The notes below the pieces were generated by a model, which did no database searches, was not told where the DNA came from, and worked only from the letters and a program-made list of their open reading frames with translations. DNA of 42,683 nucleotides from Actinotignum schaalii_C (lineage in GTDB: Bacteria; Actinomycetota; Actinomycetes; Actinomycetales; Actinomycetaceae): positions 1 through 42,683 of the forward strand of contig NZ_JAWUEL010000019.1 in NCBI RefSeq assembly GCF_034119425.1. Direction: 5' to 3'. The translations under genes were made by a program, and so were the position numbers. This document shows positions 8,495-17,215 of the stretch, one piece after another (position 1 is the first letter of the stretch; the number at the start of each line of letters is the position of its first letter).

Positions 8495-8826
8495 TCATCC
8501 ATCTTCATCGCACACAGGGCCGCTCTCGCGATTAGCGTGTTTGATGATAGTGACAGTAGGCTTGTTAACCCGACTCCTCCATTCACGATGAATCGGCGAG
8601 GTGAGGAGCGAATCGATAGAACCTGCCGACCTCCCTAGCGGAGTGGCAGCATCCGTTTCCTTGTCAGCCGCATCCTTCACACCCATCCCAATAACCAGCA
8701 TGCCATCCAAATCAAAAACAAGGCGACTGCCGGTACCCGTACTGTGCAGGGAAAAGCTCTGCTCGCGGGCGGCGTCGTCGTACATAAGAGTGAGACTGCC
8801 GGTACCCGCAGTAGATACAGCGCGCG
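8495..8826 (-). pseudogene. cas2: Truncated cas2 copy beside the array 1 leader
   Basis: The minus strand encodes a clear relative of the C-terminal two-thirds of the intact Cas2 at 25901-26362. Shared segments are GTGSLTLMYDDAAREQ (GSGSLTLIYNDAAREQ in the intact copy), STGTGSR, DLDGML and the basic tail. The stop codon lies at the same distance from the leader as in the intact locus. The N-terminal part, about the first 45 residues with the ferredoxin-like first strand, is missing, and similarity fades near 8826-8850. It is a relic left by duplication of a cas2-leader-array block. Without its first strand it should not form a working Cas2. Confidence 0.85.
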
Positions 8827-8953
8827 AGTCCCGTCTGCACAGGAAAGATCCAACGCGGTCACATTGCTATCTTTCCCCAGAATTTACTGGACGCACACCT
8901 CGCCATCAGTTCCGGCAAATTTTTATGTCGTAGGAGTGTGGCACCCTTAAGTC

Positions 8954-11725
8954 ATGAGTTCACAACAGTCAGATCAGCCCGGGGCCGCGGCGCTGCGCCC
9001 TCGTCCGCAACTCAATGTTGCCCTGGACCTTCTGGAGGATAAGTATGGGCTCAACCCGCCTGATGATGCGCTTTATGAGGCTTTCACCCAATGGGCGGAA
9101 AGCACCGGGCGGCCGCTTTACCCCCATCAGGAAGAAGCGCTGCTCGCCGCTATTGATGATGCTCATATGATTGTTTCCACACCCACCGGCTCGGGGAAAT
9201 CACTCATCGCACTCACCGCCATTTTCTGCGGGCTCGCGCGCGGAAAAACCGCGTATTACACCGCGCCTCTCAAGGCTTTAGTGTCGGAAAAGTTTTTCGA
9301 GCTCATCAATGTTTTCGGTGCCGATAACGTGGGGATGGTGACCGGGGATTCCACCATTAATGCCGGCGCTCCCGTGGTGTGCGCCACCGCGGAAATCGTG
9401 GCGAACCTCAGTTTGCGTGATGGTGCTGCGGCGGATATCGGCGTGCTGGTCCAGGATGAATTCCACTACTACTCCGATCCGCAGCGCGGTTGGGCCTGGC
9501 AAGTTCCGCTTCTGGAACTCACCCACACACAGCAAGTACTCCTCTCCGCGACCCTGGGGGATACCACCTGGCTGGCAGAGGATCTTGAGAAGCGCACCGG
9601 GCGCGCCGTCGAACTTATGAGTAACGCGGAACGGCCGGTACCACTGTCCTTCTCCTATTCCTATCAGCCGCTCGGCGAACTCCTCCTGGAACTCACCTCC
9701 ACGCATCGGGCGCCTGTATATGTGGTGCATTTTTCGCAGCGGGAAGCGGTGGCGCAGGCCCAAGCTCTCCTCACCCACGCGCTCGTTTCCAAGGAACAGA
9801 AAGCCCGCATCCACGAAGCCCTCGGGGATTTTTCCTTCGGTCCCGGTTTCGGGAAAATTCTCTCTAAGCTGCTCCGTTCCGGTATTGGCGTGCACCACGC
9901 GGGCCTCCTCCCCCGCTATCGGCGGCTCGTGGAAAAACTAGCGCAGGCGGGCCTGCTTCCGGTTATTTCCGGTACAGATACCCTCGGGGTCGGCATTAAC
10001 GTGCCTATTCGCACTGTTGTGATGACCGGGCTGGCTAAATTTGATGGCCAACGCAGTCGCCACCTGAGCGCGCGTGAATTCCACCAGATCGCGGGACGGG
10101 CCGGGCGGGCCGGATTCGATACTAAGGGTGATGTGATCGTGCAAGCACCCGAATTTGAAATTGAAAATGCGCGGCTGGTGGCCCGCGCCGGGGATGATCC
10201 GGTCAAGCAGCGTCGCATTCAAAAGAAGAAACCCCCGGAAAATACGGTGCTGTGGTCGGAAAAAACTTTTGAGTATCTCAAGGGTGCCGCTCCGGAAACT
10301 CTTACGTCCCAGATGCGGGTCTCCCACTCGCTCATGCTCAATTTGTTCCAGCGCCCGGGGGATAACGTGGCGGCCGTCACCAAGTTACTCACGGATAATC
10401 ACGAACCGCGCACAGCGTCGAATCAATTGATTCGCCAAGCCACCCGCATTTATATGTCTCTGGAGCGCGCCGGGGTGATCATCCACCACACTCCGCAATG
10501 GATGGCCGAGCATCCGGGGCACTCCCCCATCGAATACACGCGTGAAGTTCCCTATGATTTCTCCTTGAACCAGCCGCTGGCACCCTTCGCGCTGGCCGCG
10601 CTGGATATCCTTGATCCGGATAGTCCGGAGTACGCCCTCGATGTTATTTCGGTTATCGAGGCGGTTCAGGATAACCCCATGCAGGTTCTGTACGCGCAGG
10701 AACGCGCAGCGCGTGGGCGCGCCATCGGGCGCATGAAAGCCGCGGGCATCGGCTATGACGAACGCATGGCCGAAGCAGATAAAATAACCTGGCCGCAACC
10801 GCTCGCGGAAGAACTTGGCGCGGCGCTTCAAATCTACCGGCAGACCAACCCCTGGGTGGATGATTTCCAGCTCTCCCCCAAGTCCATCGTGCGGGAAATG
10901 ATCGAAAACGCGATCACCTTCTCTGAGTTTATTTCCCGCTATGACCTGGCCCGTTCCGAAGGAACCCTGCTGCGTTACCTAACAGATACCTACAAAGCGC
11001 TGCGCCAAACCGTTCCCCTGGAAGCCCGCACCCCGGATCTTGAAGACATGACCAACTGGCTGGGAAGCCTGGTGCGCTCGGTGGATTCCAGTTTGCTGGA
11101 CGAATGGGAAGCCCTGCGCGATGGCCGTATCACCGCCACGGAGATCGCCAATCTTGACAGCAGCGCAGGTGGCGCCCGCGAGCGCGCTTTCGGGGCGGAT
11201 GAGGATGGCAAGGTCACGCTCTCGCGCAGCCCACACGCACTGCGGGTCTCCATCCGCAATGCGCTTTTCCGCTTCGTGGAAGCCGTGGCGCACGAAAATC
11301 TCGACTGGCTTGATCGCGCGGCCCTGGATGACGGAGCCGGAGTGGCCCGCGGGGATGGCATCCCGCTCTGGGTGGGCGGGCCGGTCTGGGATGGCGACAC
11401 CTGGATGGATGCTACCGACGCCTATTTCGATTCCTACCAGGAAATCGGCATCGGGCCCGAAGCGCGTTCCGCCCAACTCGTCACCATGCTGGAACACCCC
11501 GACCGAGCCGACTTCATCACCGCCGGCGTCCCTGCGGAACACGTGGATAGCGTGATGGACAACCTGACTTCTGCAACCGGGCGCCTGCGCGCCTGGTTAG
11601 TGCGTCAAGTTTTTGACGACGGCGCAGGTGACAACTCCTGGGGATTCTGGGCAGTCGTGGACCTTGAGGCAAGCGATGAAGCCGGGCACGCCATCCTCGA
11701 CATTATTAGCGTGGGAGAACTATGA
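8954..11725 (+). CDS. Ski2-like DEAD/DEAH-box helicase with DUF3516
   Basis: A 923-residue superfamily 2 helicase. Motif I is STPTGSGKS (about residues 75-83), motif II is DEFH (about 168), motif III is SAT, motif V is GTDTLGVGINVP, and motif VI is QIAGRAGRAG. The long C-terminal half (from about residue 430) is the DUF3516 region that defines this actinobacterial group. It should unwind RNA or RNA-containing structures using ATP in the cytosol; the specific role is not established. The ATG at 8954 lacks a close strong ribosome site (TAGGAG is about 18 bases upstream). It stands alone, between the array 1 leader block and the yggS-type gene, and appears chromosomal rather than part of the CRISPR system. 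Confidence 0.92.
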   Translation: MSSQQSDQPGAAALRPRPQLNVALDLLEDKYGLNPPDDALYEAFTQWAESTGRPLYPHQEEALLAAIDDAHMIVSTPTGSGKSLIALTAIFCGLARGKTAYYTAPLKALVSEKFFELINVFGADNVGMVTGDSTINAGAPVVCATAEIVANLSLRDGAAADIGVLVQDEFHYYSDPQRGWAWQVPLLELTHTQQVLLSATLGDTTWLAEDLEKRTGRAVELMSNAERPVPLSFSYSYQPLGELLLELTSTHRAPVYVVHFSQREAVAQAQALLTHALVSKEQKARIHEALGDFSFGPGFGKILSKLLRSGIGVHHAGLLPRYRRLVEKLAQAGLLPVISGTDTLGVGINVPIRTVVMTGLAKFDGQRSRHLSAREFHQIAGRAGRAGFDTKGDVIVQAPEFEIENARLVARAGDDPVKQRRIQKKKPPENTVLWSEKTFEYLKGAAPETLTSQMRVSHSLMLNLFQRPGDNVAAVTKLLTDNHEPRTASNQLIRQATRIYMSLERAGVIIHHTPQWMAEHPGHSPIEYTREVPYDFSLNQPLAPFALAALDILDPDSPEYALDVISVIEAVQDNPMQVLYAQERAARGRAIGRMKAAGIGYDERMAEADKITWPQPLAEELGAALQIYRQTNPWVDDFQLSPKSIVREMIENAITFSEFISRYDLARSEGTLLRYLTDTYKALRQTVPLEARTPDLEDMTNWLGSLVRSVDSSLLDEWEALRDGRITATEIANLDSSAGGARERAFGADEDGKVTLSRSPHALRVSIRNALFRFVEAVAHENLDWLDRAALDDGAGVARGDGIPLWVGGPVWDGDTWMDATDAYFDSYQEIGIGPEARSAQLVTMLEHPDRADFITAGVPAEHVDSVMDNLTSATGRLRAWLVRQVFDDGAGDNSWGFWAVVDLEASDEAGHAILDIISVGEL

Positions 11726-11790
11726 GGCAGCTACTGCACCTGCCACCGCTACCCCGGTAATGAGGATATATGCGAATTCGGTGAACAATG

Positions 11791-11839
11791 CGCCAGTTCT
11801 GAAACCATGCCACCAGTTCTGAGACCATGTCACCAGTTC
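11791..11839. repeat. Short tandem repeat, 20-base period, about 2.5 copies
   Basis: Units at 11791, 11811 and 11831 share the core CCAGTTCTGARACCATG, the last being cut after CACCAGTTC. They sit in the 177-base gap after the helicase gene. Direct repeats of this kind occur at the tips of some insertion sequences, so this may be an element remnant. No transposase is nearby. Confidence 0.5.
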
Positions 11840-11902
11840 GCGGCACAGAGACCTACTATAAACAACGGCGGATACCCGATACCTGTGGAGTTGACACAAA
11901 CC

Positions 11903-12763
11903 ATGACATATACGGAGCATGACAAGCTTGCTCGCCTTGCTGAACTTTCCGGCGTTACCCCGACCGCGGAGGAGATCCCCGGGCGCATCAACCTGGTGCG
12001 TGACGCCCTGCGTGGAGCGGAAGAAGCTGCAGGAATACCGCTGGGCACCGCTCGGCTCCAAATCGTGGTGAAACACCAGCCCATCACCGCCATCCGCGCC
12101 GCACTCGCCGCCGGCTCCCGCCTCATGGGCCAGAATTTCATCCAACAACTCCAGGAGGTAGAAGCCCAACTCGCAATACCCGGAACGGATGTGGAATCAT
12201 CGGCACGCCTCATCCACGACGCCAGCACCTGGGAAGGCAGCGGTACCGCCCCGTCCAGTGCCGGAAACCCGCCCCACTGGACCCATGTCATCGGCCACGT
12301 GCAATCCAATAAAGCCGGGCGGGCCCTCGAACTGGCCGATTGCATCGAAACGGTGGACAGTCTCAAATTAGCCCAGCGCCTCAACCGACTCCAGGGCCGC
12401 CTGCGCGAAGAAGGCCACGCCCGCGGTCCCTTCTCTATTTACGTGCAAGTCAATTCCTCCGGAGCGACCAGCCAATACGGGGCCGACCCGGAGCGGGTAG
12501 AAGAACTTGTGGGCCAGATTGCGCAGCTCCCCCATCTGCGGGTAGACGGTCTCATGACGATCGGAGCCAATACCACTGATGTGCGGGACATCGCCCACTC
12601 TTTCGCCCTCGTGCGCGATCTTCGGGACAAGCTCCAAGGCGAGCACCCCACCGTGCGGGAACTCTCCATGGGCATGACCCACGATATGGGTATCGCCGTG
12701 GCTGAAGGTTCCACCCAAGTCCGCGTCGGCAGCGCCATCTTCGGACCCCGGCCCGCAGCCTAA
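11903..12763 (+). CDS. YggS/PROSC-family PLP-binding protein, divergent
   Basis: A 286-residue PLP-homeostasis protein that binds pyridoxal phosphate without known catalysis and helps balance vitamin B6 and amino-acid pools. The Schiff-base lysine is Lys57 in LQIVVKHQP, in place of the usual VSKT. The C-terminal phosphate-binding segment is STQVRVGSAIFG, close to the family GSTMVRVGTAIFG. The usual FGENYVQE is replaced by MGQNFIQQ and SMGMSDD by SMGMTHD, so this is a divergent member. An insert of about 25 residues follows the Gln-rich helix. The ATG at 11903 is preferred; GTG at 11885 is possible. Most actinobacterial homologues sit near ftsZ; this one does not. Its stop overlaps that of the convergent ABC ATPase by 4 bases. 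Confidence 0.82.
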   Translation: MTYTEHDKLARLAELSGVTPTAEEIPGRINLVRDALRGAEEAAGIPLGTARLQIVVKHQPITAIRAALAAGSRLMGQNFIQQLQEVEAQLAIPGTDVESSARLIHDASTWEGSGTAPSSAGNPPHWTHVIGHVQSNKAGRALELADCIETVDSLKLAQRLNRLQGRLREEGHARGPFSIYVQVNSSGATSQYGADPERVEELVGQIAQLPHLRVDGLMTIGANTTDVRDIAHSFALVRDLRDKLQGEHPTVRELSMGMTHDMGIAVAEGSTQVRVGSAIFGPRPAA

Positions 12764-13584
12764 ATCCCTGCCGAAACCGGCACAACCATCGGGGTGCCCG
12801 TCACCGGATCCGGGATAACCACAGCGGTCAGCCCATAAATCTCCGCAATATTTTCGGGAGTGAAAACCTCAGCAGCAGAACCCGAAAAGGCAATACGCCC
12901 ATCCTTCATCGCGATGACATGGGTGGCATAACGCGCCGCCTGATTCAAATCATGCAGAACCGCAACCAAAGTCCGCCCCTCCCGATTCAGGCGAGCACAC
13001 AAGTCCAGAAGCTCAATCTGGTAGGCGATATCTAAATACGTCGTCGGCTCATCCAAAAAAATAATCGGTGTATCTTGAGCCAGAACCATCGCCACCCACA
13101 CTCGCTGGCGCTCCCCACCCGAGAGCTCCCCCAGCAGCGCGTCGGCGAAATCCGCAGTGCCCGTAGCAGCCAAAGCCCGAGCAACCGCCTCCTCATCACG
13201 CGCCGAAGGCCGCGCAAACAAACCCTGGTGCGGATAACGCCCCCGGCCCACCAGCTCGGCAACCGTAATCCCCTCCGGAATATGCGGCGACTGCGGCAAC
13301 AACGCCAGTTCCCGCGCGAAATCCCGCGAACCCAAGGCCGCGATATCCCGTCCATCCAGCAGCACCCGGCCGCGCGCCGGCGAAAGCAACCGCGCCAAAC
13401 CGCGCAGCAGCGTGGACTTCCCGCACCCGTTCGCCCCCACAATAACCGTGAACGAACCATCCGGAATCACCACATTCAGATCCCGCGCCACCGCCACATC
13501 GCCGTAACCGAGACACAGATTCTCCCCGCGCAGCCGCGCCACACCGGCAGAAGCACCGACATACACATTTACGTTCTCGCGCAT
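12760..13584 (-). CDS. Iron-siderophore ABC transporter ATP-binding protein (FecE/FepC type)
   Basis: A 274-residue ABC ATPase. Walker A is GANGCGKST (50-58), the signature is LSGGERQ (154-160), Walker B is IIFLDEP (174-180), and the H-loop is in LHDLNQA. Its nearest families are FecE, FepC and BtuD-type ATPases that power import of ferric siderophores, heme or cobalamin at the inner face of the membrane. It is the third gene of a minus-strand operon, 2 bases after the second permease, with the substrate-binding lipoprotein divergent upstream of the operon. The exact substrate is not determined. Confidence 0.93.
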   Translation of the reverse strand: MRENVNVYVGASAGVARLRGENLCLGYGDVAVARDLNVVIPDGSFTVIVGANGCGKSTLLRGLARLLSPARGRVLLDGRDIAALGSRDFARELALLPQSPHIPEGITVAELVGRGRYPHQGLFARPSARDEEAVARALAATGTADFADALLGELSGGERQRVWVAMVLAQDTPIIFLDEPTTYLDIAYQIELLDLCARLNREGRTLVAVLHDLNQAARYATHVIAMKDGRIAFSGSAAEVFTPENIAEIYGLTAVVIPDPVTGTPMVVPVSAGI

Positions 13585-13586
13585 AT

Positions 13587-14732
13587 TTATCGCCCCTTCC
13601 GTTGCGATATCACCACAACCAGCACGTAGAGGCCACCGACCACCGTGGTAATCGCACCCACCGGAACCGGCCGAGCTAGCGCAAATTGGGCAAACAGATC
13701 AGCCAGGAACAAAATCGAGGCACCCGCCAACGCGCTATGCACGAGCGAAATTCCGCGTCGCCCGGCCGTCACCCGCCCCACCTGCGGAGCAGCCAAGGCC
13801 ACAAAAGCAATAGGTCCGGCCGCCGCCGTCACCACACACGTCAAAGCGATACCGACCGCGATGATCCCCCGGCGAGCCCTCTCGACCGGCAAGCCGTGCG
13901 CAGCTGCGGCGTCGTCGCCCAATTCCAGTTGCCGCAACGGCCGCACGCAACAGACCACCAACGGCACCAGGCACCCAAGAATCACCACCGCCGGCCCCAC
14001 ATTCGCCCACGAGGCCTGCCCGAGCGTTCCCGCGCCCCACACCGCAAGGCTCAGCGCCACCTCATCCGAAGCCCGCAACAGCAGCCAGGTATTCGCCGCG
14101 CTGAGCATCGCCGTCATACCAATCCCCACAATAATGAGACGGAATCCGGACACGCCATGCCGGTAGGCCAGCACATAAATAATTATTCCGACGACGACGC
14201 CACCTGCCAACGCGCCCACACTCACGGCAAGGGCTCCGCCCACGAGGAATGTCCGGGTGAGAATAACGCCGGTATAGGCACCAGCATTGAAGCCGATAAT
14301 ATCCGGCGAACCGAGCGGGTTACGGGTCAGAATTTGGAAGAGTGCACCCGACAGTCCGAGCGCTGCCCCGAAAACCACGGCGGCGAGGATCCGTGGCAGG
14401 CGCCACGTCAGAACCACCTGGGCCGCAAAATTCCCCTCACCTGCGGCAACCGCGCGTATCGAATCCGGGGTGAAGCAGGCGGCCACCTCGCCCAGGCTCA
14501 GGGGTAAGTCCCCGAGGAGCAGGGCGCCGAAGCCGCCGACCAGCAGGGCGAGACTCACCACAGCCGCAACCAGGCGGGAACGGCGGCGGCGTCGTATAGC
14601 GGAGTAGCGAGAACGCCTGGACCGGGCGGTTACTGGCGCTTCGGGAGCGGACTGGGGCGCGGCACTCGTATACGGCGCGGCGGAATACGCGGCTGTGGAC
14701 TTGGGCGCCGCAGGCTGCGGCAACATACTCAT
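13587..14732 (-). CDS. FecCD-family ABC permease (second)
   Basis: A 381-residue integral membrane subunit of the same importer. The N-terminal 55 residues are a Pro/Ala-rich and then Arg-rich cytoplasmic extension. About nine to ten hydrophobic helices follow. The family segments GALFQILTRNPLGSPDIIGFNAGA and the EAA-like GPIAFVALAAPQVGR loop that contacts the ATPase are both visible. Its ATG overlaps the stop of the upstream permease (ATGA), so the two are translationally coupled and probably form a heterodimeric channel. The long charged N-terminus is unusual for the family but the overlap supports the start. Confidence 0.92.
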   Translation of the reverse strand: MSMLPQPAAPKSTAAYSAAPYTSAAPQSAPEAPVTARSRRSRYSAIRRRRRSRLVAAVVSLALLVGGFGALLLGDLPLSLGEVAACFTPDSIRAVAAGEGNFAAQVVLTWRLPRILAAVVFGAALGLSGALFQILTRNPLGSPDIIGFNAGAYTGVILTRTFLVGGALAVSVGALAGGVVVGIIIYVLAYRHGVSGFRLIIVGIGMTAMLSAANTWLLLRASDEVALSLAVWGAGTLGQASWANVGPAVVILGCLVPLVVCCVRPLRQLELGDDAAAAHGLPVERARRGIIAVGIALTCVVTAAAGPIAFVALAAPQVGRVTAGRRGISLVHSALAGASILFLADLFAQFALARPVPVGAITTVVGGLYVLVVVISQRKGR

Positions 14733-15841
14733 AGCGCGAAAGCCTTTCGCCGGCGGACGAGGGAGATAAGAACCGGGGCACCCAGGAAAGCGCTCACCAC
14801 GGAGACGGGAAGTTCACCGCTGGGGAGGATAATGCGCGCGAGGATATCCGAGGCCAGGAGCAGGGCTGGCGCCCAGATCGCGGACAGTCCCACGACCCAT
14901 CGTTGATCCGCGCCAGCAAAGGAACGGATGGCGTGCGGTGCCATGAGCCCGATGAAAGAGATGGGGCCGGCAATAGCAACCGCCCCGCCGGTGAGGAGCG
15001 TCATCGCCGCAATACCGGCCAGGCGAATCGCGGTGACGTTCGCGCCGAGGGCGCGGGCGGTATCGTCACCGAGGGCGATGATATTGAGAGCCGGGGTGAG
15101 TGCGGCGGCCACGATGAGCCCGAGAGCGAGAAGCGGGAGGACCGGCAGAATCACCTCCCAGGGGCGGTTTTCCAACGTGCCGGCCGTCCAGACGAGGATT
15201 TCGTTGAAGGTGCGCGGGTCAGCGAGGCGTAGCACCCCCACGGTGCCGTTGAGCACAGCAGAAAGCGCCACCCCGGCCAGGATGAGACGAACCGGTTCCG
15301 CACGACCCCCACGGTGCGATCCGATAAGGAGAACCGCTGCGGTAGCCGCGAGTGCACCTACCACCGCCCACCACATGTACATGCTCGGCCGGCTGATGCC
15401 CCCGAGCGCGATGGCGAGGGTGACCGCAAAACCGGCGCCGGCCGAAACCCCGAGGATTCCCGGCTCCGCCAGCGGATTGCGCGAAATTGCCTGGATAAGA
15501 GCGCCCGCAACCCCGAGGGCTGCGCCGATGGCAATAGCTGCGATGGTGCGCGGCGGGCGCAAAGTAAGCACTGCTTGCGCGTCCATGGAATCGCGGTCTG
15601 CGCCGGAAAGAATAGTAAACAGTGTTCCCGGGGAGATGGGGCGGGCGCCGATGCAGATGGAGAGAATTGCCAGTACAAGAACAGCGATCACTCCGGCGAT
15701 AAGAGCCGCGGAGCGCCGGCGCGCAATGGTACGGCCGGGGGCCGCGGGGGCCCGGTCCGGGTTCCGGTTGTCTTCGGAATGCGCGGGGGCGGGACAGGCG
15801 CGGCGTCGTACCGAAAAACGGTGGTGGACAGTGCTGTTCAT
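14729..15841 (-). CDS. FecCD-family ABC permease (first)
   Basis: A 370-residue membrane permease. It has the FecCD hallmarks SRNPLAEPGILGVSAGAG in the first half and GPISFIGLMAPH, the coupling helix, in the second half. The Arg/Pro-rich first 45 residues are cytoplasmic. It is the first gene of the minus-strand permease-permease-ATPase operon and is divergent from the binding-protein gene at 15976; the 134-base space between them must hold both promoters. A short palindrome CCTAATAGG lies in that space, but I see no good match to an IdeR/DtxR box, so iron control is expected from the family rather than shown. Confidence 0.92.
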   Translation of the reverse strand: MNSTVHHRFSVRRRACPAPAHSEDNRNPDRAPAAPGRTIARRRSAALIAGVIAVLVLAILSICIGARPISPGTLFTILSGADRDSMDAQAVLTLRPPRTIAAIAIGAALGVAGALIQAISRNPLAEPGILGVSAGAGFAVTLAIALGGISRPSMYMWWAVVGALAATAAVLLIGSHRGGRAEPVRLILAGVALSAVLNGTVGVLRLADPRTFNEILVWTAGTLENRPWEVILPVLPLLALGLIVAAALTPALNIIALGDDTARALGANVTAIRLAGIAAMTLLTGGAVAIAGPISFIGLMAPHAIRSFAGADQRWVVGLSAIWAPALLLASDILARIILPSGELPVSVVSAFLGAPVLISLVRRRKAFAL

Positions 15842-15975
15842 AACGAGAACAGGCTACCCCAATTAAACAACGTCAGCGTATCCTAATAGGGCATCTGTGG
15901 TTTCAGTGACAACCACACGACCACCGCAGCCGCAGGTGTGTTCGGCCGCGAGTGCGGCATCCACGAAAGGAAGTT

Positions 15976-17016
15976 ATGAAGAAGTCCCTGACCGCGTGGG
16001 CAGGCACCGTCCTGGTGGCTTGCCTGGCTTTTGCCGGATGCGGTTCTCAGAAGAGTAATGATTCTGCCAATTCCTCGGCGTCCCCTGCCTCCTCCTCCGC
16101 GGCGGCAAGCTCCGCAGCAGACGGGAGCGCCGCAACCGAGGCCGTGTTCCCCGCGACGATTGACACGAAGTTCGGTCCCGTTACCGTCAAGGAAGCCCCG
16201 CAGCGCGTGGTCGCTCTGGGCTGGGGCGATGCCGAAGTGGCGCTCTCGCTGGGCGTGCAGCCGGTGGGCGCGGCCGACTGGCTGGCTTTCGGTGGTAATG
16301 GCGTTGGCCCCTGGGTGAGCGAATCCTATGAGAAAGCCCCGGAGATTCTGGGCACCATGGAGCTTTCCTATGAGAAGATCGCGGCGCTCAAGCCGGATCT
16401 TATTCTCGATGTGAAGACGTCGGGCGATAAGGAACGCCACGATAAGCTTTCCCAGATTGCAACGACGGTCTCGCTGCCGGAGGGCGCGGATAATTGGCTT
16501 ACCTCCACGAAGGACCAGGTCACCATGATTGGTGCGGCGCTGGGTAAGCCGAAGGCTGCCGCGGCGCAGCTGGATGCGGTGGAGAAGAAGTTCGCTGAGG
16601 TCACGGCCGCGCACCCTGATTGGAAGGGTAAGTCGGTGACGGTAGCAACCAAGACTTCTGAGGGTTGGGGCGCCTACCTGAAGGGTGATACTCGCCTGGA
16701 GTTCATGACGAAGCTGGGCTTCGTGCAGAACCCGAAGGTTCAGGAGCTGGCCACTGCCGATAGCGGTTTTGCCGTGCAGCTCTCCGCCGAGCAGCTCGAT
16801 GCGATTGACGCGGATCTGATTGCCGCGTTCCCGATTTTCATTGATACCGCGCAGATTACCGACGACGCCACCTGGCAGAAGGTTCCGGCGGTTGCCGCCG
16901 GTCATGCCTTCGTGGTGGACGGTGACCTGTCCAATGCGTTCTCCCTGGGCACCCCGGCCGCGCAGCTGTGGGCCTTGGATAAGCTGACGCCGCTTATTGA
17001 GAAGGCTGCGAAGTAG
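15976..17016 (+). CDS. Iron-siderophore ABC transporter substrate-binding lipoprotein
   Basis: A 346-residue extracytoplasmic binding protein of the FepB/FhuD type. The signal peptide MKKSLTAWAGTVLVACLAFA ends in lipobox FAGC with Cys22 lipidated. A low-complexity Ser/Ala linker (about 25-45) precedes the bilobed domain. PQRVVALGWGDAEVALSLGV is the typical first lobe entry and AALKPDLILDV the start of the inter-lobe region. The ATG at 15976 is preferred over an upstream in-frame ATG at 15952 because AAAGGA lies just before it and the signal peptide then begins at residue 1. It is divergent from its permease operon and ends at a strong terminator. Confidence 0.93.
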   Translation: MKKSLTAWAGTVLVACLAFAGCGSQKSNDSANSSASPASSSAAASSAADGSAATEAVFPATIDTKFGPVTVKEAPQRVVALGWGDAEVALSLGVQPVGAADWLAFGGNGVGPWVSESYEKAPEILGTMELSYEKIAALKPDLILDVKTSGDKERHDKLSQIATTVSLPEGADNWLTSTKDQVTMIGAALGKPKAAAAQLDAVEKKFAEVTAAHPDWKGKSVTVATKTSEGWGAYLKGDTRLEFMTKLGFVQNPKVQELATADSGFAVQLSAEQLDAIDADLIAAFPIFIDTAQITDDATWQKVPAVAAGHAFVVDGDLSNAFSLGTPAAQLWALDKLTPLIEKAAK

Positions 17017-17078
17017 CATCCTCGCGGCGAACCGCCTAAGTTACCCGCTACTGGCCTGCGCATAGATAGGCACAGAAC

Positions 17079-17122
17079 GCCCCGGAAGGACCACTCATAT
17101 GGGTGATCTTTCCGGGGCTTTT
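17079..17122 (+). terminator. Terminator after the siderophore-binding protein gene
   Basis: A long stem, GCCCCGGAA at 17079-17087 pairing with TTCCGGGGC at 17110-17118, continues with partial pairing to an ATAT loop and is followed by TTTTC. It rules out the short open frame that starts in the loop. It also separates this operon from cas5e, which converges from the right. Confidence 0.85.
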
Positions 17123-17215
17123 CTGTGGGGCGAAGTCACACTGTGGCGCGCGGGCGGGTTCACAGTCGCGACATGCTGGCATTCGCGACCACTTCGCGCC
17201 GTGACGCAACGGAAC

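Noticed and set aside
15842..15975. IdeR/DtxR iron box between the permease and binding-protein genes
   Set aside because: Only CCTAATAGG is palindromic; it does not match the 19-base DtxR consensus.
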